Assembly (NCBI GenBank): GCA_947034885.2
Contig: OX344750.2
Span: 32,102,821 to 32,166,820, forward strand
Reading direction: 5' to 3'
DNA: 64,000 nucleotides
Source of the DNA: Thuidium tamariscinum
Taxonomy: Eukaryota; Streptophyta; Bryopsida; Hypnales; Thuidiaceae
The notes under the pieces were generated by a model. That model was not told where the DNA came from, ran no database searches, and worked only from the letters and a program-made list of their open reading frames with translations. Position numbers and translations under genes: made by a program. Within the stretch, counting starts at the first letter, position 1. Every line of letters begins with the position of its first letter. Shown here piece by piece: positions 37,911 through 51,772 of this stretch.

Positions 37911-38130
37911 GGGAGAGGCACCCAATGGCGCACCTGTACCCAATGCCGTCCGTTTCTACAGCACACAATCATTTCAGGCTATAAATGTAGGTAGGCTATA
38001 CATGGCTTATTTCTTTTGACCTAAAACAATAAATAGTCTACAATCCCGCTACATTTATGTTCTAGAATGAATGACTGACTTAGAAATGGACGGCATTGGG
38101 TGCAGGTGCGCCATTGGGTGCCTCTGCCGT
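37911..38130. mobile_element. Short MITE with about 45-bp inverted repeats (220 bp)
   Basis: The left arm contains GAGGCACCCAATGGCGCACC and the right arm its reverse complement. Pairing continues through CTG(T/C)ACCCAATGCCGTCC(G/A)TTTCTA. The arms are GC-rich and the spacer (about 130 bp) is AT-rich. Noncoding, with the form of a recent foldback MITE. Confidence 0.75.
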
Positions 38131-38167
38131 ACTTGGAAAGCAGAGAGTCATAAAATAGTGAGAATAC

Positions 38168-38453
38168 CGTACGTGTAGGTCAGTTTCATAAATAACTGAG
38201 GAAAATTTGGAAGATGTTGAAATTTAGAAAATTACTTACAACTACTTTTCTAAATTTGAAAAAACTGTTCTTGAAAGAAATCAAAAAAAGGAATACATTT
38301 ACGTATGAATAGAAAGAATCAATCCAAAATTAGGAGTATCCTCATATTGTGCCAATTTTTATAAAAAAATTCCAATCTATCTACCAAATTGTTGAATTGT
38401 AAAAAGTAAAATATTTTGGCATAAACTACTGAAACTGACCTCCATATACAATA
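38168..38453. mobile_element. TACGTGTAGGTCAGTTTC-ended MITE, copy 1
   Basis: The left end GTACGTGTAGGTCAGTTTC pairs with the right end GAAACTGACC. The body (GGAAAATTTGGAAGATG, GAAATTTAGAAAATTA, ACAACTA) recurs at 48551-48799 and 60429-60695. Noncoding. Confidence 0.75.
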
Positions 38454-38746
38454 GGTTGCCTTGACAATTGGGTTACTTTATCCCAAGAAAGTTACTTTAC
38501 AAGCCATTAAAGTCAACAAATACTTTTACAAACATTTCCATTTGTACATATTGGGAGATTCATGAAATACAAATATAGAAAAACTTAATTCAAAAGTAGT
38601 GCATTTTTGTATAATAAGGGTAAATATTTATGTAGTGTCAATGTCAAAAAATTAGTATGGGCCAACCTTATTTCACTATAATTTAGTGCATGTTATTTCA
38701 AATTAGATTAGTGGTTCCAATTCATAAATTACATGTTCAAAGTACT

Positions 38747-38749
<3 letters not shown>

Positions 38750-38802
<53 letters not shown>
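38750..38802. repeat. (TA)n microsatellite
   Basis: Uninterrupted TA dinucleotides, about 25 repeats. Confidence 0.95.
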
Positions 38803-38804
<2 letters not shown>

Positions 38805-41529
38805 ATAGGGGATAGGTTCTTACATTTATTCCAATGATTGGTGTAAATAGGGGACCTAATTACTCCAAAAAATTTGGAATACCACTTGAGATGCATGTAG
38901 TTGGTACTCTTCATCAAGAAAGTTTGGTAGTTCACCACATTCTTTGGTACAATTGATCTACTATCAATGTCATGTTTGCTAGGAACATTCACTTCTATTG
39001 GTTATAAAGTAATTATGTCTATTGTGAGCACACTCATGTGTATTTACCTAATTATACATAACATTGTTAAGAAGCCCTAAACCATTCTCCTTTATAGATT
39101 AGCATAATCCTTTCCTAGATACCTAAGAGTTAATTTAGCTTAATATGTACAAAGTTATTGGATGATTGGGAGTCATTAGCAATGATGGAAGCTTCTATTT
39201 TCAAGGGGAGCAAAGGGCCACTTCAATGTTGGTTAATAATGTTATTGAGCACTTGTAAAAGCCATATTGAATATGGCCTAATGGAGAAGATCCTTTGCAT
39301 CGATAGAAGGTACATGAGAGTGACTTAGCGGATGACCATATTCCAAAGTAAAAGACTACATAAGAAAAGCTTCTTGTAGAGTAACAATTTATTTACTTTG
39401 AGGCCTAAATCCTACTACTATTATATATTGAGTTACAAATAGGTTGAGGTTTGAATGGAGTCTTTCTTACCTTATTGTATTAAAATTTAAACAAATAAAA
39501 ACTTGAATTTATTATACATATATAGATTAATAATTTGTTATTTGATAATGCTAATCCAATCAATGTGAACCATTTAATATGTATGAAAATCATTCTTTTA
39601 TTTAATTGATAAGGTCTTACATGTATGTAATACAAGACAATATTTAAAAATATTTTTACTGTGAATCATTAAGAATAATTTGCATCTATCAATGGCTAAA
39701 AATTCTAGATTCTACATTTTCTGAAAAATCCAAAGTGGGCTTTAGGGACTTTGGAGGCATTTTTTGCTTGCGTCATTAGTTGGACAAAATAGGATTCTCA
39801 CTCTTTCACATACAATACTTAAAATATATAAGACACCTTCCACATAATCAAATTCATTTTTCAAACCTTCAATATTTTCATAGACAATTGAGTTATTCGT
39901 AAAGTATCCTAAACCGAGGTTTAAAGCCATAAGTTTTGTGAAAAAGCCGGTTGAGTTAAAAAAGTTCAAATAAAAGTGGGTATGAAACTTATTTTCCCAT
40001 CAAAATGGTGCCTAAAAAAGTTTGGTCCCCACTTTTGAAGTCGTGTGACATAAGTATCTTGCAAAAAAGTTTGACGCTTCAACTATAGTTGCCTTCTCAA
40101 CTTCAAAAAAAGTCATGCCCAAAGTGGGGGGGACTTTACAAATAACTCAAATGTCAACATAATTGTTTTGGATCTAGTCAAACTACTCATGATGCATTAA
40201 AGAGAAGGTTGAAGATGTCTATTCGTATTGTTATAAACTAGATTAATCCATTTAGATGACATATGTTACTATAATAAGAAAGATTTGATAAATGATGTCT
40301 CTACTTCTACCTACATAAGTAGAAATGTCTCTTTATGGATCAAGTTGACCTTAGGCAATGATGGGATAAACTATCTTGGACCATCTACTTGCAATGGAAT
40401 CTAATGTGAAGACCATAATAATAGAGTTCTAAATACTATAATAATAAGTTGCATTTGCCAATAAATTGGTTCCTCCCTTTTTTTTGCATGAAAGGTCTTT
40501 TATTAATGTAAAACCTTTTCTTCTTCTTCTCACAATGTGGATAAATCCATTTGAGGTTTAGTTTGTTGGCTTTCAACATTGGGTCAAATTTTTTAAGGCC
40601 ACCAAAACAGAAGGACGTAGACAACCTTTCACTTAAAAATTTTGGTACTCTCCCTATTTCTGGTCATGCACTACAAATGTTCTTGATTTTTGTTGGTTAT
40701 TATTGTGAATTGAAAAAAATTCTAATTTTTCTAGGATATACATTTTGGACTTTATATGAATAAGCTATTTATCTTCAATGTGTTGATATGGGCTTGCTCC
40801 TAACCTTACATGTATCTACAAGGACTCAAGGAGAGATATAACAATAGTATACAATGGTTTTGAAGTTCAAAAGATATGTAGGCAAATGAAAATAAAACAT
40901 GTGTCAAAAACAATAATGGCATGTTGAGGCCTATTGTTCTTAAGCCTAGAAAGGCCCTTAATATTTCTTTATATAACTTGTATTTAGCCTCATAACTCTT
41001 CAATTGTGATTAAATACATAAAATTGCGATAAATTATTATTTACATATATCATGATCATTAATTTATTTTGTATTGTAAATTATTTAATCAATGTTCATC
41101 TAATCAAATTCTAAAAAATTTAGAATTAAGAATGACTTTATATATATGAGGTAAAGCTTTGACTAGTAGATATATGAGTAATAGCATTCTAAGATTATTA
41201 CATAGAGATTTTAGTATTTTCAATCAATAAAATTTATAAAGAATTGTATTAAATATCATATAAAAAGAAAAGTGTAAAACTAACCCATTTTATTAGGGTA
41301 GAAGTAATGTAATTAGCTGCTTGTTCTATTAGAATAATGTAATGTAGAAAAACAACTTTACAACACAAATGTTTTGGGCTACACAAAAATTTGCATGAAA
41401 ATTTACACTGTGTTTTACTTTGTGGCATAAGTTTTGACTATCATAATTTTTTTATGTGTGTAGGATTAAATCATAAATGACTTTATGCTAATCCATTTCG
41501 TTCTAAAATATGAAAAAAGTACCATAAAT
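38803..41529. other. AT-rich intergenic, no gene seen
   Basis: AT-rich DNA with only short, unsupported ORFs. Confidence 0.4.
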
Positions 41530-41727
41530 TACAAGAGAAAGGAGTAGTTTAAATATAATCCTAATAGTATAGTCCTATAAGTAATGACCTTAAAGGGGTG
41601 TTTTTAGTAAATTCTACTCAAAACATATGTATTTCTGGTAAAATTTTACAAAAAGCACCCCTTTAAGGTCATTACTTACAAGACTATACTACTAGGACTA
41701 TATTTAAAACATCCCTTTCTCTTATAG
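41530..41727. mobile_element. Foldback MITE with about 80-bp arms
   Basis: The left arm holds AAGTAATGACCTTAAAGGGG and the right arm its reverse complement. Pairing extends outward through AGTATAGTCC and AAGAGAAAGG to nearly the whole element, leaving a loop of about 30 bases. A transcript would form a long hairpin. Confidence 0.75.
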
Positions 41728-44105
41728 AGGCCTTAATCTCTGAAGGACCAATATCACTTTGAAGAACAAGTGAAAGCTTGAACATGTTTCTATAATCTAA
41801 AATTTTGGTTTGTTTTTCTAAATTAAAAGATTAATAAAACACAATAACTCATTACAAAGAATATATGATTATTTTGTGCAATGAAAACAAGCCAACGGTC
41901 TTTCAAAAGTTCGCTTTTTGAATAAATAGCATTGAAGTTTGGAATGATGGATTTTTTTATTCCCTTCATAGACAACTCATTATTTTATCTATCGATCAAT
42001 CAAAAGTTAGTTAATTTCTAAACAAAAAGAATTTCTATCATTACTAATTCAATGAATTATTTGTACAAAAAATGCAGTTTGAGTAGAGTTTCTAATTTGG
42101 CATGCAAAACCACAATTCCTTTACTAGACTATATAAAATATTTTGGTGTGATGAAGTATGATTTTGCACTTTCCATCCTAAAATGGTAGATGGGGGCATA
42201 TTAACCATATTGTTGGAAATACTTCAAGACAATTAGATAGAAGTTATTGAATGCATTCACATGAAGGCTAAAATATTAGTTTTGAGGACTTGCACATCTT
42301 TAAGCATTCATCAAGGATAAATAGAAGCCACAAATACTTTTCTTCATTTATATTTTGAGGATCTTTGTAGAATTAGTTGTCTTCAAATATTCATTTGTAA
42401 ATTTTCCATCAAGGATGAATAGAAACCACAACTATTTTGATTCGTTTATATTTTGAGGATCTTTGTAGAATTAGTTGTGAATTTTAAAGTCTCAATCACA
42501 TATGACTCATAAAGTATTCCTACTATATTCGTTATTGGTACATTAGAAAATGAAATCAATACATTGAAGAATGTAATATATACTTCTTTTGCCATATGAA
42601 CTAGTTTGGAACCTTCTATCTAAAGTAAATCATCCAAATTTAAGTTTATTCCCAAAAACTAGCCCTAGAAAAATTGAGAAAAAATAGACACATCTTGTAC
42701 TCTCTTCAAGGTGTAAACATTGATAATAGGGCATATTCTTAAAAAACCCTACAAATTTAACTTTGACTTCTTATAATTTCTGTATATTATAACCAAATAT
42801 CATTCTTGGATTTCATCCAGCTTTAATTGCAATTTATCTTTATGAGATTGAAAAATGAAAACTTTTCTACACTCAAGAATGTTTTTTCTAATATTTGCTT
42901 GATTGGTTTTAGGACATTAGATGAAATTTGAGAGCAAAGATGGGCCATTTAGAGGTTGTTCCCCCTCCTGTTTCTTATATTGTAAAGGAATTGTAAATTA
43001 GCCCCTACTACCTCATTTATTGAATTTTTGAAAAAGAATTTCAAAATTTCAAAAAATATTCAAAAAAATGAAAACTCATTAAATTAAATTTTTTTAATGT
43101 AATAATATGTAATGATTGGTTAAAATAAAATAATTAACTAATAGTATTTAATATGGCAAATTTCTATAATCCAAATAGTTTAGGAATTTGAGGGAACTTG
43201 AGGAAACTCATGGGCTTCTTAGCCGTGAATTTTTTTCTAATAGATCCAACAATGCTACTATGTGAGCATGCAAACTTTGAGCATATACTCTCTCTCACAC
43301 ATCTATATCTACATCTATATCTATATATGAATGCACTATAGTCATAGAAGTTTTTTTTGATATAGACACTTATACTATAAGTGTAGTCTTTTAGGCTCAT
43401 GGGCTCACACTTTAAAGCTTACATAACATCAACCTTCTAATGGGATCCACCCTTAACTTGTAATGATATTGCAGACCAAAGTGGTGCATTAGATGACTTC
43501 ACTTTGCGCTATAGGATGAATAAATATGTTTTTCCATCCAATTCATTTATTTAGAAGGTATTTGAATACATTTTCAATTAATAGTATTATAAAGTTTGTC
43601 ATTATAGTCTTGTTGACATTTCTAAAGGAAAAGATGCTCAATCTACAAATCACCCTTGCTTGTAGTGTATTTTTACAATTTTTTGCTAATTTCTCTCAAT
43701 AAGACGAGCAATAAGATGTTCTTTTGAATTTGAATTCAACTAATTAAATAAAGCTTATCAAGTTTAGTTTCTATTTTAATTTGAAATTTTGAAAAATTCA
43801 TGAATTTCAATATTTTATAGGTAATGTGAACTTAGGGCCTATAACCATGGTGTGTTGATTTTTAAATTTTTAAATTTTAGATTGACACTATAACTTTGGT
43901 TTATGACATGATATTCTATATTATAATATACATTTGTGGTGAAAATTGCATGTATTGTATTTTGAGTATATTTTGCATTTGATAAAAAATTATTTACTTT
44001 TTCCTAGAATTCATAGTCATTTAAAATTTTCCCAAAATATTTGAAATTTTACAGTTTGTAATAGACATATGACAGTTATAGACATTTGAGGCTTGAAATC
44101 AGTGG
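41728..44105. other. AT-rich intergenic, with a MITE end fragment near 42915
   Basis: CATTAGATGAAATTTGAG at about 42915-42932 matches the terminus of the 52516-52796 family, with no partner end. A short ATCTAT-type microsatellite lies at about 43300-43330. No gene seen. Confidence 0.45.
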
Positions 44106-44402
44106 TATCAACCACGCCTACAGCTGGTATCGACATTCAGATATCTATTGATAACCGTATACCGACTGATACCCGCGACAGTAAGTTTTCGGCTCTCTGG
44201 CCCTCTCTGACCACCCAAGCTCTGGGTTTGCTTGTTTGAATCGTCGTCGGCACGATCGATCTTACTCGCGGAGTGGGTGTTTCGAATCTTTGCCGGTCAA
44301 TTCGTCGATAAGTGTTTCCGGAATTAGTGTCCGAATTCGTGGTTTTTCGAGTGACTTGTCTGCGGCTAGTTTTTTCTCTCTTGAATTTTTCAGAAGAGGG
44401 CG
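44106..44402 (+). promoter_or_regulatory. EMC4 upstream region / 5' UTR
   Basis: Base composition shifts from AT-rich to mixed directly before the EMC4 ATG. The stretch has several CG dinucleotides and no competing coding frame, so it probably contains the promoter and 5' UTR. No specific element assigned. Confidence 0.4.
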
Positions 44403-46574
44403 ATGGAGAGAGGAAGTGGAAAATTTGCGCGCAAGTGGGCCGTCGAGCTTCACGATGCTTCTAACACGTCCTCATCCCGGGATCTTCCGCCGGATCCTCT
44501 CGGGTTCTCGCGTTCCACTGTTGATCCGGTTCGTGAAACTTATTTTTCAACTATTAGGGTTAGGTTTCCTATTCAAATTTGTCAAGCAATGAGGGTTATG
44601 GTAGGTGCTGGGGTATTGTTATAGCTTTGATGTAATGCATTTGTGTCTTTTTCAGGAAGAGACCACTTCTGCGAAGCAGAAGAAGGAGAATGAGGCTTTT
44701 TGGAAGCAGCAGGTACGGGTTTCCCGTTCAGCTTGGTGCTTTTTCATTTCTTGTTTTGCTTGCGCAAGTCGGGTAGTTGAACGCATTGGTAGCGGTGCGG
44801 GAGGAGGAGTTAATGTGCTGTCTCGTTTTGGTATGCAGAAAGCTTGGGAGGCCGCACAATCTCCCGTGAAAAACTTGATGATGATGGGTTTTATGATGTG
44901 GATGGCTGGGAGCACCGTTCATCTGTTCAGTATTGGCATAACGTTCTCTGCGTTGTGGCAGCCACTTAGCGCTCTTCAGAGCATTGGAAAAGGTACACTC
45001 TTCGACACAACAATGAATGGTATCTGTGTCCGCTAGTGGCTTTGGTTCTCAAACCATTCGAGAAATTGAGGTGTTTCTGAGGATAGGGAGTGTTAGAGTT
45101 CGTCATTATTACTAGAAATACATTAAGTTCCTGTAATGTTTGGCTACATCAGCGGGGTCCCTTCCGGAACCTGTGTATGGGGCGTTTTTTTATGGAATAC
45201 AATGGATTCCATAAATGAAAAAAACGTTTTGGCGACCACGCCCCGGCCCTTGCGAATCTAGAACGATAGCCTCTAGTTCATTCTAGAATCGGATTGTTTC
45301 TGCAACTCGAGAACATGAAATTGGAATCGATAGGAATCGCGTTTCTACGGGGAAGGTAGGGTTTTGAGAGGATACAAAATGAGGACTACGAAGCCTGACA
45401 TCCCTAATCGCGAATTAGTTACTGAAGGCCTTAGTGCCGGTAATTAATTTATGCTGTAGTAGTGACCCTTTCTCGATTGCTCTAAAAAATTGTAAGAATT
45501 CATCACTGGGTTGGGTGAATTGAACGTATTCAAGGATTACTAGTGTTGACCGTCGTGGTTACAAAACTTGGTCCGTGTATTCCGTCTTTTATGTCATATC
45601 TCGCAGACATTTTTCCTTTATTTTCTTAGATGTAGTACTATTCCGGCATTTGCGCGTTAGTGCAGCATCTCAGGCTGAGGGTATGAAATTCGAATTCAGG
45701 AGTCCAAGCCTGTTCTCAGGAGTATGCAATGATACTGAATCGACAGATTGTGTTCAGTGTTTGAGCCTTTTCAGGATGCCAAAACCAATACGTTATTGCC
45801 AAAGGTTGCATTTGTTGCGCTTAACCTTGCAGCTATGGGACTTGGACTATGGAAGGTGAGGGTTCCTACTCTTTCTCCCCGTGTTTGTTGATGTCAAAAA
45901 TTCTTTTTCTTAATGAATCTTTTCTGCAGAGGTTTCTGTTTCTAAGAAAGGATTTCCATGTGCAGTTAAGTTACTTATTTGTTGAATAGAACATAGACTT
46001 CTAAATGGCAGTTCTTTGATGGCAGTTGAATACATTGGGACTATTGCCTACTCATGCTTCGGATTGGTTATCTAATCTAGCGCCCCCTCAGGTAACTCCT
46101 GATCTGGAACCATTTTCTCTAGCTCTGAGTCAGCGTAGATCTAATGTGTAAGTGTACGTCTAGAAGCATCTGCTTGAAACCATGAAACACCTTCTATATT
46201 TATTTATTTTTGAAATGGTTTCTGGTGCTTAAGTTTTTGCTCACCGAAGTCGTTTTACAAGTGGCAGTCCTAATTTTGACTTAATCGGTATGATTGCGAC
46301 AAAGCTGCATCAGCAATACCAAATACCTTGTTTAACTCTTTCGCCCGGTGTTTCAAATTTATTCCCTCCAGCGCCAAATTTGTCGTTTGGGGGTGAAAGA
46401 GTTAAATCTGCGTTATTTGAGTTCTTAGATTGGCCGCATAGATGTTCATCGTGCTCTCTCTCTTGTAACCTTGGATTCTTCGAAAGTAGTCTCAAGTTCC
46501 TAATTGTTATGTTTGAATTTTTGCATGTACAGTCGGTGGAGTTTTCAGGAGGTGGACTATCTCTGCTCTTGTAG
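44403..46574 (+). CDS. EMC4: ER membrane protein complex subunit 4 (EMC4/TMEM85), six exons
   Basis: Subunit of the ER membrane complex, the insertase for tail-anchored and some multipass proteins. Exons: 44403-44528, 44656-44712, 44839-44992, 45758-45855, 46026-46091, 46533-46574, with consistent phases, giving 180 residues. This is the usual size for plant EMC4. Hallmarks: N-terminal RKWAVEL and SRDLPPDPLGFSR, then KAWEAAQSPVKNLMMMGFMM continuing WMAGSTVHLFSIGITFSALW (membrane segment 1), VFEPFQD, LLPKVAFVALNLAAMGLGLW (segment 2), LNTLGLLPTHASDWLSNL and the C-terminal VEFSGGGLSL. The exon 4 start at 45758 was chosen over the nearer CAG because only it keeps phase and restores the conserved VFEPFQD. 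The gene looks functional. Intron 5 carries a small TTAA-flanked insertion (46332-46405). Confidence 0.95.
46332..46405. mobile_element. Tiny TTAA-flanked element inside EMC4 intron 5 (74 bp)
   Basis: TTAA at 46332-46335 and 46402-46405. Ends read inward TTAACTCTTTCGCCC and TTAACTCTTTCACCC, 14 of 15 matching. The interior is under 45 bases. The TTAA flanks match the larger TTAA group, but the terminus is CTCTTTC rather than CCC, so it is a separate family or a chance foldback. Confidence 0.6.
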
Positions 46575-48550
46575 CCTAGCTTTGTTGTTTCTGATTATAA
46601 TAAGTATTCACTGTAGATTAAGTTCTTGATAAATCTTATTGTTTCAAATTCATATGTCATGTTTCATCACTTGGTCGTGTGATGGGTATCATGCAAGAGA
46701 AATGTTGCTTTCTACTTCTGAGTGGTGGAATGCTTTGGTCACTGAAATGCCCCTCATTCTTGAATGAGGATGACTTGTAGTAGAAAAATGTCCTTCAGTT
46801 TTTGGATTTGAAAGTACGAACTGCTCAAACTAATTACATTAACTTGTAGAAGGATGCATAGTCTAGTCCTGTGCTTGCGATGATTTTGGAAAAGATTTGT
46901 GCGCAACAAGCTGTGGAATTTCTCTGGGACTCTTGTAATTCTAAGAGTAAACTTTGTGTCCTCAAGCGTTCATATAATAATCATTTGCTGAGATTCTCAC
47001 AAAACTGTTTCCGGACTGAATAAGTATCGGAGTTCTTTATTCGAACAGTACGAAGCTTCAAAAAGTGATTTGGTGGTAGATACGATATTTCCTTTGTCAA
47101 ATGACCTTTTTGAGCTGGATGATCAGGTCATACTCGTGGACAAAGGATGTGACTTCTAGTGGATTTGGTTGCAATGTTATTTATTATTTTGTGGGCTGCT
47201 AGGCAATGTGGAACTGAAGTCTGGCCAACTATTCTATGTAAACATATGCCTATCTTACATATAAAATAGTCTTTCTTTTGTACTTGATGCTTGATGCTTG
47301 TGCCTCCCTCATGACAAATAATGGACATGGGGTGTTTTTTGGGATTTGTTTTTTGGGATGATTGAATACAACCAAGTGGATCTAAATTTATCATAGGCAC
47401 TACATGAGGAGTTGTTCATGCTTGATATTTATCAAGTCGGTTACTTATGATAGTCAATCTATGTATTTGAGATTGACACCCAATCCACATTACATAATCT
47501 CCGCACTATTTCTAGGAAAGAGTGTGGTGAGAGTAGGTAATGTAATGTGTACACTATTTTACAGCATATACATGCATCTTTGGTTTAGTGACTATGGCTT
47601 TGACTTTGGCACAATAGTGAGGTGGTCATAAATTCCTACTTGGGGCATTGGCAAGGCACTTGTTACTATAGTCCACTATCACTGGTAGAAGTACAATGGG
47701 TTTTTTGTCATCATACAAGAATTTTCAGGGAAAAAATATGTTAATTATTTATTAAAGGGTCTATCTTTTAATGGAGATATCAATGATGGAATTCACCATC
47801 TAAGTCCATAAAGCTTAGATATTTGAGCCCTTCTCAATAAACATTCCATTCATACTAGTCTTTCAAATTGAAAATGTCCTTCACCACCCCATTTCTAGAA
47901 CTAAAGTAGGATGCATTAACTAATGTGGATTTGCTCCATGCCTACTTTAATACTCTCTAATACACAGTAGATGTTGGAGTTTCTCATTTGAAGATGCTTT
48001 TTGAGTACTTTCATCAAAATTTACAACTAATCCTTATAGAGTATAAAAAACATGAATTAAATTAGATTAGATGTAGTTTTTGCTTGTCTTTGAAGGAAGA
48101 TTGATTGAAAAATGTTCTAAAATACATAACTTTCTTGAGAACCTAAATCAATACAACATGTTTGATGATTCAAATTCAAGCTCATTCCAATGTGCAACCT
48201 TTATGGTTAGATCCAATCTTAATATGTTTCATTTTAATGTCATGAGGATTATATTCTACTAATATATTGAGTGGAAAATGGGAACAAAAGGGATTTTTGG
48301 AAATTACAAAGTGATAATTTTATAAATATAAGGTAATTCAAACATTCATAGAAATATTCCCTAACATATTATTATTTTATAAATGTTTTTTCATTAATCC
48401 ATTTAGTCTAAACATGTCCAATATTAATGGCAAAAGGAATGATAATGAACCATCTTCACTTAGAGGGACTTATTATGCACACCCTACTCTATTGAGACTT
48501 ATGTGTTTTTTCCTAGTAGTTGTTCTATTGCCTTATACTATATTTGTACT
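46575..48550. other. EMC4 downstream region and intergenic
   Basis: The first few hundred bases are likely 3' UTR and flank. No other gene or clear inverted repeat seen. Confidence 0.4.
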
Positions 48551-48799
48551 ACCGTACATGTACGTCAATTTCCTAAATAGCTTAGGAAAATTTGGAAAAT
48601 GTTGAAATTTAGAAAATTATTTACAACTATTTCTAAAAATTTTGAAAAAATAGTTTTTGAGAAAAATTAGAAAAAGGAACACATTTATGCATGGTTAAAA
48701 AAATCAATCCAACATTAGGAATGTCTTCTTAAAGAACTGAAAATTAAAAAATTCCTATCTATTTGTTGAATTGTTGAAACCGACCTATACATATGGTAT
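48551..48799. mobile_element. TACGTGTAGGTCAGTTTC-ended MITE, copy 2 (diverged)
   Basis: ACCGTACATGTACGTCAATT at the left and GAAACCGACCTATACATATG at the right. The body matches the copies at 38168 and 60429 (AGGAAAATTTGGAAAATG, GAAATTTAGAAAATTATTTA). Noncoding. Confidence 0.7.
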
Positions 48800-49025
48800 C
48801 CCTTATGAAGTAAACCTCACATCCAAAAATCTAACCAAGGAACAAAATGAGGGTTGGTATTATGTGAGCTTAGAAAAGTGTGGCTATGAGCCTAGAAGAC
48901 TATACACCTATAATATAAGTGTCTATATTATAATAATCTTCTATAATAATAGAGCATACATGCTATAAATACCTATATTACAAGTATTTATATTATAAAT
49001 ACCTTCAATGGTTGTATTATACCTA

Positions 49026-49976
<951 letters not shown>

Positions 49977-50252
49977 TAAGGTGGGTACACTTCAAAGTGC
50001 CACTTTTTTGTATTGTGCCTAATAACCATTATTGGTCTGATCAAATTTTCATATAGTCTTCTTGGCAAGTGAAAGCACGTTCCAATGTACCAAAAAACGC
50101 AGCATTTGGATACAGTATGCAAAAGTTATTAAGGTTCAAAGTCTGTTTCTAAAAGCGCTTCAGCCAAATAGGTACATAAAGGAATTCAGAAATGTACAGC
50201 AACTATAGATGGCACTTTTAGGTGAGGTGCGATTTTAGGTGTACCCACCTTA
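49977..50252. mobile_element. AAGGTGGGTACAC-ended MITE, copy 1
   Basis: TAAGGTGGGTACAC at the left and its inverse GTGTACCCACCTTA at the right, a perfect 14-bp inverted repeat. The interior matches 52240-52520 (GCCAAGTGAAAGCAC-like block, ATGCAAAA.TTAT, AAAGT.TGTTT). Noncoding. Confidence 0.78.
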
Positions 50253-50636
50253 ACTGAAACTGAACCTGCTCCCACCTCTGCTTCGGCAGATAGCATCACA
50301 GTAACCAAGACTCGCATTCTTAACTAGTCACAAGTTAACTTACTTTGGGTACCAACTTCAACTTTTTCTTGCAGGCTGCCAAGTGGCAGCCAATCCTTGC
50401 TCCGGAAATCCGTGAAATTCAGTTCCTTGAAATAATCAACGCCCAATCTCAATCAGGTAACGTAGGGTCACACTCTACAAACTCAATATTCAAATGCCCA
50501 CATTTAATCCTTTCACATGTAATACAGCAGTTCATCCCACTGCATTTATTTTGATTTACACGCTGTGTAGGTACTGCATGAGTGTACAGTCTTTGGAAAG
50601 GGTGGAAGAACTAACTCCCCTCAACTGTCATGATAT

Positions 50637-51040
50637 GAGAGCATCCCCACGGCCACTCAGAATTCAACGCAAACTGGGCAAGTAGCCGGGCCCAGTCGGC
50701 CGAAGGAATTGCCCCACGGCACACTCGGCAAAGCCAAAAATAAGGCCGGGCCCGGCCAAATTTGAGAATGCCACGGCCAAGTGCCAAGTGTGTGGCCGGG
50801 CTCGGTGGACAATTATTTTATATTTCATTCCCATGTTTGAGGTACTTTTCGACTTTAGAATAATTGATTCTCGACGGTAAGCATGAGGTGGCACCTCGAA
50901 GTGCGAAATAACTTGCTTCCCTGCCTCGTTGGCCGTGTTGGGATGGGGCAAATTTTTTTAGCCGGGCCCGGGCTTCCTAAATGGCTCAGCAAGTGGTCCC
51001 TGGCCGGGCCATTTGCCCGAGCCAGGTGTGGGGATGCTCT
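50637..51040. mobile_element. GAGCATCCCCA-ended MITE, copy 1
   Basis: AGAGCATCCCCAC at the left and GTGGGGATGCTCT at the right. Rich in GGCCGGGC and related GC blocks, unusual for this AT-rich window. It directly abuts the next element with the same terminus. Confidence 0.7.
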
Positions 51041-51357
51041 AAGAGCATCCCCACCGTGTTCAAAATATGACTCAAACTGGGCATTTGGCCGGGTTAGCCA
51101 ACCATCTGTACCCCACCACACGCAAAATAGGACTCAAAATATGGCTAGGTGTGACCAAATTTACTAGATAGATGGAAAAATGTTGAGTTTTAGCCAGGGC
51201 CTAGAAGGGAGTTTGACTTTACTTTTGACCCTGATAGACAATCCAATTTCAAATTTTTTTAGTTTTTAAATAAAATGTTTATATGTAATTTGATGTACAA
51301 AAAATGAAACATTTCTTATCCCCCAAAGATGAAAAATGAAATCCATCTTGGCTTGAA

Positions 51358-51524
51358 TTTCCGAAGAGAAGTGGAGCTTCCTATATCCTTTTGGGGTAGA
51401 GGGAGGAGTCCCAATCCATGTGGGACAAAGAGAGTTTCAACTTGAAACTCTCTTTTGTCCCACATGGATTGGGACTCCTCCCTCTACCTCAAGAGGATGT
51501 AGGAAGCTCCACTTCTTATAGAAA
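51358..51524. repeat. Near-perfect long hairpin, about 80-bp arms, almost no loop
   Basis: The sequence folds back around C51441. The left arm holds AGAAGTGGAGCTTCCTA and GAGGGAGGAGTCCCAATCCA; the right arm holds their reverse complements. Only scattered mismatches and no real loop. An RNA copy would be an almost perfect duplex, suitable as a small-RNA source. Confidence 0.85.
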
Positions 51525-51772
51525 TTCATGCCTCCCTACATCCACTTCATGTGAATGTAGGAAGAAGTGAGTTTACAATGGAGCAAGGCTCCTTATATCC
51601 CCATGGGCTGGATGGAGGTACTCCAACCCATGTGGGATATATGAATTGCAACTTGTTAGAACTAGAATTTTGAATTTTGAATTTTGAAAATTCAAAAAAA
51701 TTTGGATTTTCAAACTCAAAATATTTTGAGATCTCCTCAAGCAAGGAGAGTGAAACCTCAAAGTAAAAAAAA

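Noticed and set aside
50377-50458. Exon-like stretch between a TTCTTGCAG acceptor and a GTAACG donor, reading AAKWQPILAPEIREIQFLEI
   Set aside because: No partner exons on either side and no family recognised; a single splice-like interval in repeat-rich DNA is not enough to call a gene.
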